Source: Microbacterium saperdae (GTDB lineage Bacteria > Actinomycetota > Actinomycetes > Actinomycetales > Microbacteriaceae). From it: a stretch of 64,000 nucleotides of DNA. A program made the translations under genes and the position numbers. This document shows, in pieces, positions 34,023 through 43,477 of the stretch. The notes beneath the pieces are model-generated. The model was given only the letters and a program-made list of their open reading frames with translations. It was not told the origin of the DNA and made no database searches. The stretch spans positions 1,674,001 through 1,738,000 of the forward strand of contig NZ_VFOX01000001.1 of the NCBI RefSeq assembly GCF_006716345.1. Direction: 5' to 3'. Positions within the stretch are counted from its first letter, which is position 1, and each line of letters opens with the position of its first letter.

Positions 34023-35210
34023 GTGAAGATCGCAGTGCTCTCCCGTGCGCCCCAGGCGTACTCCACCCAACGACTGCGTGCGGCTGCCCTCCAGCGCGGC
34101 CACAACGTCAAGGTGCTGAATACGCTGCGCTTCGCGATCGACCTCACCGCGGACGAACCGGACCTGCACTACCGAGGCAGACAGCTGAGCGATTACGACG
34201 CGATCCTGCCGCGCATCGGAAACTCGATCACGTACTTCGGCACGGCCGTGGTGCGCCAGTTCGAGCAGATGGACGTATACACGCCGAACACGGCGAACGG
34301 CATCTCCAGCGCCCGGGACAAGCTCCGTGCGAACCAGATCCTGTCACGGCACAACATCGCGATGCCGCCGACCGCATTCGTGCGCAACCGAGCCGATGTC
34401 CGGCCCGCGATCGAGCGTGTGGGTGGCGCACCGGTCGTCATCAAACTGCTGGAGGGCACGCAGGGGATCGGCGTGATCCTCGCTCCGCAGGTCAAGGTCG
34501 CCGAGGCGATCATCGAGACCTTGCACTCCACCAAGCAGAACGTGCTCATTCAGAAGTTCATCTCGGAGAGCCGTGGACGTGACATCCGCGCCTTGGTCGT
34601 CGGAGATCGCGTGGTCGCGGCCATGCGGCGCTCGGCGGCGGGAGACGAATTCCGTTCGAACGTGCATCGCGGCGGTTCTGTCGAGGCGATCGAGCTCGAC
34701 CCGGTCTATGAACGGGCCGCCGTCCGTTCCGCCCAGATCATGGGGCTGCGCGTCGCCGGAGTGGACATGCTCGAGGGCGACGACGGACCTCTCGTGATGG
34801 AGGTCAACTCCTCACCGGGATTGCAGGGCATCGAGACCGCGACGAAGCTCGACGTCGCGGGCGCGATCATCGACTACATCGCCGGTCAGGTCGCGTTCCC
34901 TGAGATCGACGTGCGGCAGCGGCTGACCGTCTCGACGGGGTACGGCGTGGCAGAGCTCATGGTGCACGGTGCGGTCGACCTCGTGGGCAAGACCCTGGGT
35001 GAAGCGGGGCTCTGGGAGCGTGACATCACGGTGCTCACTCTGCATCGGGGCGCCACGGTGATCCCCAACCCGCGCAAGCATGTGGTGCTCGAGGCTGAGG
35101 ATCGTCTGTTCTGCTTCGGAAAGCTCGACGAGATGCGATCGATGGTCCCGGAGCGCCGTCGCCGGCGCGCGAAGGTGCGTCGACTCCCACGCCAACCGCT
35201 TTCGGAGTGA
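34023..35210 (+). CDS. rimK: RimK-type glutamate ligase fused to a TrkA-C domain
   Basis: The first 290 residues are a complete RimK ATP-grasp ligase: VKIAVLSRAPQAYSTQRLRA, ARDKLRANQILSRHNIAMPP, VIKLLEGTQGIGVIL, RDIRALVVGDRVVAAM, MEVNSSPGLQGIE. RimK proteins add glutamate to ribosomal protein S6 or other tails. About residues 302-372 (GYGVAELMVHGAVDLVGKTL, then a RGATVIPNPRKHVVLEAEDR block and a LFCFGKLDEM end) form a TrkA-C/RCK_C domain, normally the ligand-sensing part of K+ channel regulators. Total 395 residues against about 300 for E. coli RimK. Start GTG 34023. Confidence 0.9.
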   Translation: MKIAVLSRAPQAYSTQRLRAAALQRGHNVKVLNTLRFAIDLTADEPDLHYRGRQLSDYDAILPRIGNSITYFGTAVVRQFEQMDVYTPNTANGISSARDKLRANQILSRHNIAMPPTAFVRNRADVRPAIERVGGAPVVIKLLEGTQGIGVILAPQVKVAEAIIETLHSTKQNVLIQKFISESRGRDIRALVVGDRVVAAMRRSAAGDEFRSNVHRGGSVEAIELDPVYERAAVRSAQIMGLRVAGVDMLEGDDGPLVMEVNSSPGLQGIETATKLDVAGAIIDYIAGQVAFPEIDVRQRLTVSTGYGVAELMVHGAVDLVGKTLGEAGLWERDITVLTLHRGATVIPNPRKHVVLEAEDRLFCFGKLDEMRSMVPERRRRRAKVRRLPRQPLSE

Positions 35211-35217
35211 CAGGACA

Positions 35218-35256
35218 GAAGCGCGGCCGCACCTCCGAGGAGGGCGGCCGCGCTTC
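35218..35256. terminator. Terminator between rimK and DUF4191 genes
   Basis: GAAGCGCGGCCGC pairs with CGGCCGCGCTTC, and the loop itself contains CCTCC/GGAGG, giving a long stem between convergent genes. Confidence 0.85.
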
Positions 35257-35276
35257 GTCGTCTGCGGGGCTGCAGC

Positions 35277-35987
35277 TCAGCGCGGGCGCTGCGCGCGCAC
35301 CTTCGTCGGGTCGATGCCCTTGGGGATCGGCAGCGAGGAGAGCGACTGCGACACCGACTCGATGCGGCGGATGACAGCCGCGAGAGTCGCCTTGTCGATC
35401 GCCTTGGGGAGTTTCTTGATGGTCTTGGCGAGATCGGCGATGGTCACTTCGTCGTCACCGTGTCCGACGTAGAGCACCGTCACGGGCACGCCGTTCGCGA
35501 CGCGCTGGACCTTGCTGCGCTCTTCGTTGACGAGTCGGGTGAGCCGACCGCGTGCGCCTTCTCCCACGATCACGACGCCGCCCCGGCCGACCGTGCGATA
35601 GACCGCTTCCTGCGTCTTCGGGTTGATGCCGACCGGCGTCTCGGATGCCTGCCAGCGGCGACCGAGGCTGGTGCTGAGCACGTGGCCGGTTGCTCCGGGC
35701 ATGCCGTCGATCTTCGCGTACATGGCCGTCGTGGAGAGCCTGGTCATGAGGAACATGGCACCGAGCACACCGAACATCAGTCCGCTGATACCCCAGAGCA
35801 CGAGCGTCCAGATCTGGAACGGGGGAATGAGGTAGCCGGCGACGAGGCCGAGGAGGACACCGCCGATCAGGATGCCGACCTGCGCCCACGGCAACCAGGC
35901 ATACACCTCACGGGTGAACCGGAAGAGGGACTTGATCTGGGAGAAGAACCCAGGACGCTTTTCGGGTTCGGGAGCACGCTTTGCCAT
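35277..35987 (-). CDS. DUF4191 membrane protein
   Basis: A 236-residue protein with a basic N-terminus (MAKRAPEPEKRPGFF), two adjacent membrane segments (about 38-58 and 62-82) and a cytoplasmic part with GMPGATGHVLSTSLGRRWQA and QEAVYRTVGRGGVVIVGEG. These match the actinobacterial DUF4191 family, which sits beside lipoate/2-oxoacid dehydrogenase genes in many genomes, as here. The ATG at 35987 is the family start. Function unknown. Confidence 0.87.
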   Translation of the reverse strand: MAKRAPEPEKRPGFFSQIKSLFRFTREVYAWLPWAQVGILIGGVLLGLVAGYLIPPFQIWTLVLWGISGLMFGVLGAMFLMTRLSTTAMYAKIDGMPGATGHVLSTSLGRRWQASETPVGINPKTQEAVYRTVGRGGVVIVGEGARGRLTRLVNEERSKVQRVANGVPVTVLYVGHGDDEVTIADLAKTIKKLPKAIDKATLAAVIRRIESVSQSLSSLPIPKGIDPTKVRAQRPR

Positions 35988-36176
35988 GCGCACCAGCCTA
36001 CCGAGTCCGGAGGCGCTCGTTGACGGCGTTCGCGTCCAGCGGAGCGTTGCCGCCCTGCCGCGCAACGGGTGCTTCGCCGCGTGGACACCTCCTGCACAGT
36101 TCGTCGATTGTCGGCTTTTCGTCCACATCGCCTCCGATCGGCTTCGGGGAGTGGGCAGATCCGGTGTGATGAAGCC

Positions 36177-37712
36177 ATGCCAGCTGCCGCGACCGACGCC
36201 CTCACACCCGCGCTCCTTCCCGGGGCGCATCGGGTGATCCGGGCGATCGACTCGCATGAGGGTCCGTTCGTCGGGGTGCTGGTCACGCGTGGCGACGCCG
36301 TGGCGGTTCGGGTCGACGCAGCGACGCTGGCCGGCTGGGAGGGCTGGCGCTTCGGAGGCTCGGAGCACGTGGCCGGACCGCTCGACCTCGTGCGCCGTGC
36401 GCAGGGACACGACGTGCTGCTTCCATGGTGCACCGAGAGGGTGTCGGCATTCGTGGGGCGTCGCACCGCGGCGGATGTGGGGCTGTCGTCGGGGGAGTGC
36501 AGCACTCTACTGGTGAGTCTGTTCCGAGCGCTGGAGGAGCTCGGAGAAGACGGAGCGACGGAGAATGCGACGGGCGCCTGGTGGCTGACGGACGAGGGCA
36601 GGCCGGTCTTCGTGCTCGGCGAAGGCGTGGAGGCGCGGGCGGGGGTCGCGCTGCTCGTCGCGCAACTCGGGGAGAACTGTGCGGACAAGACGCTGGGGCG
36701 TCTTCTGGGGGTCGTGCAGGAAGGGCTGCGTACGAACCTCGAGCAGCAACAGCGTCGTGTGCCGCGGCTGCTGCTCGAGAAGTGGGAAGGGGAAGTTCTC
36801 GAGGTCGCGGCACCGCGGGTGCTTCGTCGGGAGATGTTCGCTCCCGAGAGGGCGGACACGGTCGCCAGGGCGGCGCTGCGTGGGGAATCCTCGGCTCTCC
36901 CGTCACGGCGCGTCGCCGGTTCGGCGCGCGGGGGGCGCATGCGGCGTGGCGTGACGAGAGATCGTGCCAGGGCGCGAACTTCGGCCGGGAGGTTCGCGTC
37001 CGTGCCGGGGGACGTCATGCGGTGGGTGCGGGGATGCGCCCGCGCTCTGCGCCCTCCGACCCGCCGCGAACGCATGGGGGCGCCGACAGTGCAGCGGGGC
37101 ACCGCACCCCGGCCCCGCCGTCGTTCGCTCCTGGTCGCGGCGGGCGCGGCGATCGCCGTGCTGCTGGGCGGGCTCGTGTGGCCCAGCGGAGCGACGAGCG
37201 AGGTCGCGGAGGGCCCGCAGCCATCGGGCGCCGTGCAATCCGCGGATCCTGACACGGGGAGCGCGGCTGATCTTTCCCCTGCCGCAGAGCGACCTGGCGC
37301 ATCTGCGGATCATGTGCGGCAATCGCCGGACTCTTCGCCCTCTCCGGTCGCGTCGCGGCCGACTCCGGAGTCAGAAGAACCTGCGGAGGCGGCGTCCTGG
37401 TTGCTGGACGAGATCAGCCGGTGCGCGGACGCTGGTGACGCGATCTGCGCCGTGGCCGTGGCGGGCGGATCGGCTGCCGTGATCGAACTGCTCGCCGACG
37501 GCGGAGCAGAATTGTCTGATGTGGAGCTCGTCGACGAGTACGGAGACGCCGCCGTCGTGCGACTGACACCGAAGGACGCGCGGAAGGATGTGGGTGCACC
37601 GGATGCGACGCGGGACGCCGCATCGGGAGCCGATCAGTTCCTGGTGCTCGTGCGGATCAACGAGAAATGGCTGGTCCGCGACGTGTACGACGTCGCGGAC
37701 CAGGCAGAGTGA
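36177..37712 (+). CDS. Single-pass membrane protein of unknown function
   Basis: The 511-residue protein has a cytoplasmic N-terminal part of about 225 residues (GAHRVIRAIDSHEGPFVGVL; LPWCTERVSAFVGRR), a very basic Arg-rich stretch (about 235-315), one membrane segment near 315-335 (SLLVAAGAAIAVLLGGLVW) and an outside Ser/Pro-rich linker. A small C-terminal domain follows (CADAGDAICAVAVAGGSAAV; FLVLVRINEKWLVRDVYDVA) that resembles an NTF2-like fold. I do not recognise a family. The ATG at 36177 begins the coherent protein. Confidence 0.75.
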   Translation: MPAAATDALTPALLPGAHRVIRAIDSHEGPFVGVLVTRGDAVAVRVDAATLAGWEGWRFGGSEHVAGPLDLVRRAQGHDVLLPWCTERVSAFVGRRTAADVGLSSGECSTLLVSLFRALEELGEDGATENATGAWWLTDEGRPVFVLGEGVEARAGVALLVAQLGENCADKTLGRLLGVVQEGLRTNLEQQQRRVPRLLLEKWEGEVLEVAAPRVLRREMFAPERADTVARAALRGESSALPSRRVAGSARGGRMRRGVTRDRARARTSAGRFASVPGDVMRWVRGCARALRPPTRRERMGAPTVQRGTAPRPRRRSLLVAAGAAIAVLLGGLVWPSGATSEVAEGPQPSGAVQSADPDTGSAADLSPAAERPGASADHVRQSPDSSPSPVASRPTPESEEPAEAASWLLDEISRCADAGDAICAVAVAGGSAAVIELLADGGAELSDVELVDEYGDAAVVRLTPKDARKDVGAPDATRDAASGADQFLVLVRINEKWLVRDVYDVADQAE

Positions 37713-37721
37713 TGAGTCGGA

Positions 37722-39503
37722 TCAGGCGCCGAGCTGTGCGGCGAACTGAGCGGCCTCGAGGCGGGCCTTGACCGCACCGAGGAAGCGAGCAGCGTCAGCA
37801 CCGTCGATGATCCGGTGGTCGTACGACAGCGCGAGGTACACGTACGAACGGATCGCGATCGCGTCGGAGCCGCCGACCTTCACCAGACCGGGGCGCTTGA
37901 CGACCGTACCGGTGCCGAGGATCGCCGACTGGGGCAGGAACACCACGGGAGTGTCGAACAGCGCGCCGCGCGAACCGGTGTTGGTCAGCGTGAACGTGCC
38001 GCCGGCGAGCTCGTCGGGCTTCAGCTTGTTGTCACGCGTCCGAGCAGCCAGGTCGGCGATCTCGTGCGCGATCTGAGCGATGTTCTTCGAGGCGGCATCC
38101 CGCAGCACGGGCGTGAGCAGTCCGCGCTCGGTGTCGACAGCGATCGACACGTTCTCGGACGCCGGGTAGACGATCTGGTCGTCCTTCACCGTCGCGTTGA
38201 CGATCGGGAACGCCTGCAGCGCCTCAGCCGTCGCGAGTGCGAAGAACGGGAGGAAGGAGAGCTTGTCGCCCGTCTTCTCCAGGAACGATCCCTTGACGCT
38301 GTCGCGGTAGTTCGCGAGATCCGTGACATCCACCTCGACGACGGTCGTCAGCTGTGCCGTCTGCTGCATCGAGGCGACTGCACGCTCGGCGAGCACCTTG
38401 CGCAGGCGGGACATGGGCTGGGTCGTGCCGCGCAGCGGCGAGACCTCGAGCGGAGCCGGAGCAGCCGCAGCCGGTGCGCCTGCTGCGGGGGCGGCCGCAG
38501 CCGTCTCCGCAGCCTTGAGCACGTCCTCCTTGCGGATGCGTCCGCCGACACCGGTGCCGGTGACCGACGCCAGATCGACGCCCTGCTGCGACGCCAGACG
38601 ACGCACCAGAGGGGTCACATACAGGTTGTCGCTCTCGGTGGGCAGAGCCAGCGCCGGAGCAGCAGGCGCTGCCGCCGGAGCAGCAGCGGGCGCCGGAGCG
38701 GCAGCGGGCGCCGGAGCGGCAGCGGGCGCCGGAGCGGCAGCGGGCGCCGGAGCGGCAGCGGGCGCCGGAGCGGCAGCGGCGGGAGCAGCAGCAGCGGCCG
38801 GAGCAGCAGCAGGTGCCGGAGCAGCAGCAGGCGCTGCCGGAGCGGGTGCCTCTGCGGCCGGGGCGGGTGCTGCCGGAGCGGCACCGGAGCCGACACGCGC
38901 CAGGACCGCACCGACGGAAACGGTCTCGTCCTCAGCGGCGACGATCTCCTGCAGCACACCGGCGACGGGCGAAGGGATCTCGGTGTCGACCTTGTCGGTC
39001 GAGATCTCGAGCAGTGCCTCGTCGACGGCGATCGTGTCACCGACCTGCTTGAGCCAGCGGGTGACGGTGCCCTCGGTGACGCTCTCACCGAGTTCGGGCA
39101 GAACGATGTCGGTGGCATCGCCGGCGGGCGCGGCGGCCGGTGCAGCCTCGGCTGCCGGTGCAGCTTCCGCGGCGGGGGCAGGCGCTGCCTCAGCGGCAGG
39201 TGCGGGGGCGGCCTCGGCGGCGGGCTCGGCGGCAGCCGGAGCGTCCGCGGCCGGAGCCGGAGCGCTTCCGTCGCCGATGCGAGCGAGCAGAGCACCGACC
39301 TCGACGGTTTCGTCCTCGGCGACGAGGATCTCCTCGATCACGCCGCTGACGGGGGAGGGGATCTCGGTGTCGACCTTGTCGGTCGAGATCTCCAGCAGGC
39401 CCTCGTCCGCCTGTACGGTGTCGCCCACCTGCTTGAGCCAGCGGGTGACCGTACCCTCTGTGACGCTCTCACCGAGAGCGGGGAGGATGACGGATGTGCT
39501 CAT
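37722..39503 (-). CDS. sucB: Dihydrolipoamide acyltransferase (E2) of a 2-oxoacid dehydrogenase
   Basis: A 593-residue E2 subunit with two lipoyl domains (lysine in [14 protein letters not shown], twice), an E3-binding domain ([20 protein letters not shown]) and a C-terminal catalytic domain with [17 protein letters not shown]. Actinobacterial proteins of this type serve pyruvate and/or 2-oxoglutarate dehydrogenase. Ala/Pro linkers of up to 70 residues separate the domains; the second is encoded by a tandem repeat. It is last in pepA-lpdA-sucB. ACTCCTTCAG on the plus strand gives a GAAGGAG Shine-Dalgarno. Confidence 0.94.
   Translation of the reverse strand: MSTSVILPALGESVTEGTVTRWLKQVGDTVQADEGLLEISTDKVDTEIPSPVSGVIEEILVAEDETVEVGALLARIGDGSAPAPAADAPAAAEPAAEAAPAPAAEAAPAPAAEAAPAAEAAPAAAPAGDATDIVLPELGESVTEGTVTRWLKQVGDTIAVDEALLEISTDKVDTEIPSPVAGVLQEIVAAEDETVSVGAVLARVGSGAAPAAPAPAAEAPAPAAPAAAPAPAAAPAAAAAPAAAAPAPAAAPAPAAAPAPAAAPAPAAAPAPAAAPAAAPAAPALALPTESDNLYVTPLVRRLASQQGVDLASVTGTGVGGRIRKEDVLKAAETAAAAPAAGAPAAAAPAPLEVSPLRGTTQPMSRLRKVLAERAVASMQQTAQLTTVVEVDVTDLANYRDSVKGSFLEKTGDKLSFLPFFALATAEALQAFPIVNATVKDDQIVYPASENVSIAVDTERGLLTPVLRDAASKNIAQIAHEIADLAARTRDNKLKPDELAGGTFTLTNTGSRGALFDTPVVFLPQSAILGTGTVVKRPGLVKVGGSDAIAIRSYVYLALSYDHRIIDGADAARFLGAVKARLEAAQFAAQLGA
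38683..38772. repeat. Five perfect 18-bp tandem repeats in the sucB linker
   Basis: Five identical copies of GCAGCGGGCGCCGGAGCG lie head to tail and encode Ala/Pro repeats on the minus strand, followed by a degenerate copy. Length variation between strains is likely. Confidence 0.95.
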
Positions 39504-39570
39504 GACGGAGTCTCCTTCAGGAAGTGTGTTGACGCTTGTCTAGCTTAGTGACTCAGGCACCGGTTGGTGC

Positions 39571-40944
39571 TCAGAGGGCGTGCAGGGGCTTTCCGGCCAG
39601 GGCGAGGAAGGCTTCGCCCAGCGCCTCGCTCTGCGTGGGATGCGCGTGGATCAGGGGCGCGATGTCCTCGGGGTGGGCTTCCCAGGCGACTGCGAGCTGT
39701 CCCTCGGTGATGAGTTCCCCGACCCGGTCTCCCAGCAGGTGGACGCCGATCACGGGGCCGTCCTTGAGCCGGACGACCTTCACGAGACCGCCGGTTCCGA
39801 TGATCTCACTCTTGCCGTTGCCGGCCAGGTTGTACTCGTACGCCGCGATGGCGTCGGCTCCGTGCTCGGCGACGGCCGCTGCCTCGGTCAGTCCGACGGA
39901 GGCGACTTCAGGGCTCGAGTAGGTGACCTTGGGGATCTGCAGGTCGGGGATGTTGACCGGAGCCAGTCCCGCGATCCGCTCTGCCACGGCGATCCCCTGC
40001 TGGAAGCCGCGGTGCGCGAGCTGCAGCCCGGGAACGATGTCACCGACGGCCCACAGGCCTGGGACACCCGTGCGGAGGTTCTCATCGACGGTCACGAATC
40101 CGCGGTCGAGCGTCACGCCGGCCTCTTCGAACCCGAGGTCAGCGGTCACCGGCCCGCGGCCGACCGCGACCAGCAGGTAGTCCGCGGAGAACTCCTTGCC
40201 GTCCTCCAACGTGACGGTCACGGAGCTGTCGTTCTGGACCGCGGTCTGGAAGCGGACGCCGAGAGAGTACTGGATGCCCCGGCGACGGAATGCGCGCTCG
40301 AGGCCCTTGCTGAGGGCGACGTCCTCGTTCGGGACGAGGTGCGGCAGCGCCTCGACGATCGTCACCTCGGAGCCGAACGAACGCCAGACGCTGGCGAACT
40401 CGACGCCGATCACACCGCCGCCGAGGATGAGCACCCGCTCGGGGATGACATCGAGTGCGAGTGCCTGCTCGCTGGTGATGATGCGGCCGCCGATCTCGAG
40501 GCCGGGGAGTGAGCGGCTGTACGATCCGGTCGCCAGGACGACATCGGTACCGGAGTAGGTGTCCTCGCCGACGCTCACGGTGCGGTCGGCGTTGAGACGC
40601 CCCGTCCCCGCCACGGTCGTGATCCCGCGCGCCTTGACCAGTCCCTCGAGGCCCTTGAACTTCTTGGCGACGATGCCTTCACGGTACGTGCGGACGCCGA
40701 CGGGATCGATCCCGGTGAGAGTCGCCGTGACGCCGACCGATGCGGCATCCCGCACATGCTCGGCGACCTCTGCCGCGTGCAGCAGCGCCTTGGTCGGGAT
40801 GCAGCCGCGGTGCAGGCAGGTGCCGCCGACCTTGTCCTTCTCGATCAGGGCGACGGATTTGCCGAGCTCGCTGGCCCGGAGCGCCGCGGCGTAGCCGCCG
40901 CTGCCGCCACCGAGGACGACGACGTCGAAGGTGTGTGTGGTCAT
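39571..40944 (-). CDS. lpdA: Dihydrolipoyl dehydrogenase (E3)
   Basis: A 457-residue flavoprotein that reoxidises dihydrolipoamide. The FAD motif is VVLGGGSGGYAAALRA, the redox disulfide is GGTCLHRGCIPTK, the NAD site LILGGGVIGVEFASVW and the C-terminal catalytic base is in IHAHPTQSEALGEAF (His-x4-Glu). It lies between pepA (3-bp gap) and sucB and supplies E3 to that complex. Confidence 0.96.
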   Translation of the reverse strand: MTTHTFDVVVLGGGSGGYAAALRASELGKSVALIEKDKVGGTCLHRGCIPTKALLHAAEVAEHVRDAASVGVTATLTGIDPVGVRTYREGIVAKKFKGLEGLVKARGITTVAGTGRLNADRTVSVGEDTYSGTDVVLATGSYSRSLPGLEIGGRIITSEQALALDVIPERVLILGGGVIGVEFASVWRSFGSEVTIVEALPHLVPNEDVALSKGLERAFRRRGIQYSLGVRFQTAVQNDSSVTVTLEDGKEFSADYLLVAVGRGPVTADLGFEEAGVTLDRGFVTVDENLRTGVPGLWAVGDIVPGLQLAHRGFQQGIAVAERIAGLAPVNIPDLQIPKVTYSSPEVASVGLTEAAAVAEHGADAIAAYEYNLAGNGKSEIIGTGGLVKVVRLKDGPVIGVHLLGDRVGELITEGQLAVAWEAHPEDIAPLIHAHPTQSEALGEAFLALAGKPLHAL

Positions 40945-40947
40945 AGG

Positions 40948-42417
40948 TCATGCCTCCGTGTGGGATGCGTGGGCGAAGGCGACGATCGATCGAACCATCG
41001 CCCCAGTGGGGCCCTTCTCAGTGAAACCGTAGGGTGCACTGCCGTGCTCGCCGGATCCGGCGATGTCGAGGTGCACCCAGGGGATGCGAGGGGCGTCATC
41101 CGCATCGGACACGCGTCCGACGAACCGGCGCAGGAAGAGTCCCGCGAACGACGCGCCGCCGGCCCGATCGCTCATGTTGGCGTTGATGAGGTCCGCGATC
41201 GGCGAGTCGAGCGTGTCTTCCATGTACTCGGGAAGAGGCATGTGCCAGGCGAGCTCATCGGCCGAGTCTGCGGCGGCGAGGAACTGGGCCACGGTCTCGT
41301 CGTCGCCCATCACTCCGGTGTGGCGGTGTCCGAGGGCGAGGATGATGGCTCCGGTCAGAGTGGCCACGTCGATGATCACGTCCGGGTGCTCGCGGCTCGC
41401 GGCGACGAGGCCGTCGGCGAGCACGAGGCGGCCCTCTGCGTCGGTGTTGAGGACCTCGACGGTGGTGCCATCGAGCATCCGCAGCACGTCCCCGGGACGT
41501 GTCGCACGTCCGGAGGGCATGTTGTCGGCGATGCAGAGCCACGCGGTGACGCGAACCGGCAGCCCCAGCGTCGCGATGGCTCGCAACGCGGCGAGGCTGG
41601 TCGCCGCGCCCGCCATGTCGAACTTCATGCCGACCATGGACGCGGCCGGCTTCAGGGACAGCCCGCCCGTGTCGAACGTGATTCCCTTGCCCACCAGCGC
41701 GATATGGCGCGAGGCATCCGCGGGGGAGTAGTCGAGACGGACCAGGCGCGGTGGTCGGTCAGACCCCTGACCGACACCCAGGATGCCGCCGAACCCCTGC
41801 TCTGCGAGGGCAGCCTCGTCGAGGATCTCCACAGTGACATCCAGGTCGGCGACGCTGTCGGCTGCACTCTGCGCCAGCTGTGCGGGACTCTGCCATTCGG
41901 CGGGAACCTGCACGAGGTCCTTGATGAGGGCGACTGCGTCACCGACGGTCTGCGCGTGCGCGGCCGTCGCGTCGTCGATCTGCGCGTGCAGGATGACGGA
42001 CGATGCGCGCTTCTTGCCCTGCTCCGAGCGGTAGCCCTCGAAGCGGTGTCCGCCGAGAACGGCACCTTCCGCAGCGGCAGCCGCGAACGACTCGAGCCCC
42101 GGCGCGAGCGCCAGGGAGATCGTCTCGAACCCGGTGATCACCCGCAGGGCGGCTCCGGCGGCGTTGCGGACGGAGACAGCTGTGGGAGCCCCTGCGCCGA
42201 CCACCGCGAACGGGACGGAGGACACCTCGGGCGCATGCACACGGGCGAATGCGGATGCGGATCCGGTGAATCCGATGCCGGCGAGGATGTCGGCGAGACC
42301 GGGGTAGCCGTCGAGCGCCGAGGCGGACTCCGAGATGTCGGGGACGACGAGCACTGCGGCATCTGCAGCGCTTCCGGGGAACTGATCGATGGTGTGCGAG
42401 AGCACGGGAAGCGTCAT
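40948..42417 (-). CDS. pepA: Leucyl aminopeptidase
   Basis: A 489-residue M17 metallopeptidase. Metal and catalytic residues are in LVGKGITFDTGGLSLKP, MKFDMAGAATSL and VLNTDAEGRLVLADGL (the NTDAEGRL signature). It removes N-terminal residues from peptides in the cytoplasm. It begins the minus-strand run pepA-lpdA-sucB. Confidence 0.95.
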   Translation of the reverse strand: MTLPVLSHTIDQFPGSAADAAVLVVPDISESASALDGYPGLADILAGIGFTGSASAFARVHAPEVSSVPFAVVGAGAPTAVSVRNAAGAALRVITGFETISLALAPGLESFAAAAAEGAVLGGHRFEGYRSEQGKKRASSVILHAQIDDATAAHAQTVGDAVALIKDLVQVPAEWQSPAQLAQSAADSVADLDVTVEILDEAALAEQGFGGILGVGQGSDRPPRLVRLDYSPADASRHIALVGKGITFDTGGLSLKPAASMVGMKFDMAGAATSLAALRAIATLGLPVRVTAWLCIADNMPSGRATRPGDVLRMLDGTTVEVLNTDAEGRLVLADGLVAASREHPDVIIDVATLTGAIILALGHRHTGVMGDDETVAQFLAAADSADELAWHMPLPEYMEDTLDSPIADLINANMSDRAGGASFAGLFLRRFVGRVSDADDAPRIPWVHLDIAGSGEHGSAPYGFTEKGPTGAMVRSIVAFAHASHTEA

Positions 42418-42518
42418 GGTTCCATCCTAGGGATCACCGCGGTGGCACGGGCGCGAGCGGCCACCCGCGTGTTCGCTCTCAGCATGATGCCGCCAACCCC
42501 GGCAGCGGGAGTGGCTCG

Positions 42519-42524
42519 TAGCAT
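42519..42524 (+). promoter_or_regulatory. -10 hexamer TAGCAT of a leaderless start
   Basis: TAGCAT ends 6 nt before the ATG of the PAC2 gene at 42531, with no Shine-Dalgarno. Confidence 0.55.
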
Positions 42525-42530
42525 GGACAC

Positions 42531-43472
42531 ATGCCCTTCTCCGGACCCATCCATGAACGAGTCGCGAACGCGCCGGCCGTCCCGCGCGGGCTGCCCCTGG
42601 TGGTGCTCCTGACCGGATTCACCGATGCGGGCAGCGCTGTGTCCGGCCTCATCGATCACCTGCGAGAGACGACGTCGCCGCAGGCCGTCGTGGTGTTCGA
42701 CAACGATGTGCTCCTTGACTACCGCGCCCGTCGCCCCGTGATCTCCTTCGATCAGGATCACCTGACCGAGTTCCGTCCGCAGCGCCTCGAGCTGTCTCTC
42801 GCCACGGATGCGCTCGGACAGCCTTTCCTGCTGCTCGCGGGCTACGAGCCGGACTTCGCGTGGAACGCCTTCGCGAGCACGGTGCTGGAACTGGCCACCG
42901 AGTTCGAGGTCTCAGGTCTCAATTGGGTGCATTCGATCGCCATGCCCGTGCCGCACACGCGGCCGATCGGCACGACCGTCAGCGGCAATCGCCGCGAACT
43001 GAACGTGGTCCACTCGGTCTGGCGTCCGCGCACACAGGTGCCGGCGACGGCGGGTCACCTCCTCGAGTTCCGCTTCGCCGAGCGCGGCGACCGCGCCGTG
43101 GGATTCGTGCTGCTGGTTCCGCACTACCTCGCCGAGACCGAGAACCCCGATGCCGTCATCACCGCTGCCGAGCGGCTGATGGCATCGACGGGCCTGGTGC
43201 TCGTGCTCGACGCCGTCCACGAGCGACGGGACGACTATCTCGCGCGTGTCGACGAGCAGGTGCTCGGCAACGACGAGCTGCAGCAGATGGTGCACAACCT
43301 GGAGCGCCGCTACGACGCCTACATGGCCGGGCGCAACCCCGACGACGGCTCATACGACGAGGGCGGATTCAGCGAACGCGACCTTCCCAGCGCCGACGAA
43401 CTGGCTGCGGAGCTCGAGCGCTACCTGGCCTCTCGGCCTTCGGGTGACGAGGACAAGCCCGGGCGGACGTGA
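42531..43472 (+). CDS. PAC2 (proteasome assembly chaperone) family protein
   Basis: A 313-residue PAC2-family protein: LVVLLTGFTDAGSAVSGLID, VVVFDNDVLLDYRARRP, FLLLAGYEPDFAW, AMPVPHTRPIGTTVSG, LVPHYLAETENPDAV. The family is conserved upstream of sigA in actinobacteria and is related to chaperones of proteasome assembly, although the bacterial role is unknown. An acidic tail follows the domain. Confidence 0.9.
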   Translation: MPFSGPIHERVANAPAVPRGLPLVVLLTGFTDAGSAVSGLIDHLRETTSPQAVVVFDNDVLLDYRARRPVISFDQDHLTEFRPQRLELSLATDALGQPFLLLAGYEPDFAWNAFASTVLELATEFEVSGLNWVHSIAMPVPHTRPIGTTVSGNRRELNVVHSVWRPRTQVPATAGHLLEFRFAERGDRAVGFVLLVPHYLAETENPDAVITAAERLMASTGLVLVLDAVHERRDDYLARVDEQVLGNDELQQMVHNLERRYDAYMAGRNPDDGSYDEGGFSERDLPSADELAAELERYLASRPSGDEDKPGRT

Positions 43473-43477
43473 CCCGA

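Noticed and set aside
36177..37712. Serine/threonine kinase assignment for the large membrane protein
   Set aside because: The layout is kinase-like, but no glycine loop, HRD or DFG motif is present.
38683..38772. CRISPR-like array
   Set aside because: The repeats are contiguous, with no spacers, in frame inside sucB.
38323..39543. A 406-codon open frame opposite sucB
   Set aside because: It is the antisense of the Ala/Pro repeat region and encodes only low-complexity Ala/Gly sequence. sucB on the minus strand has all E2 motifs.
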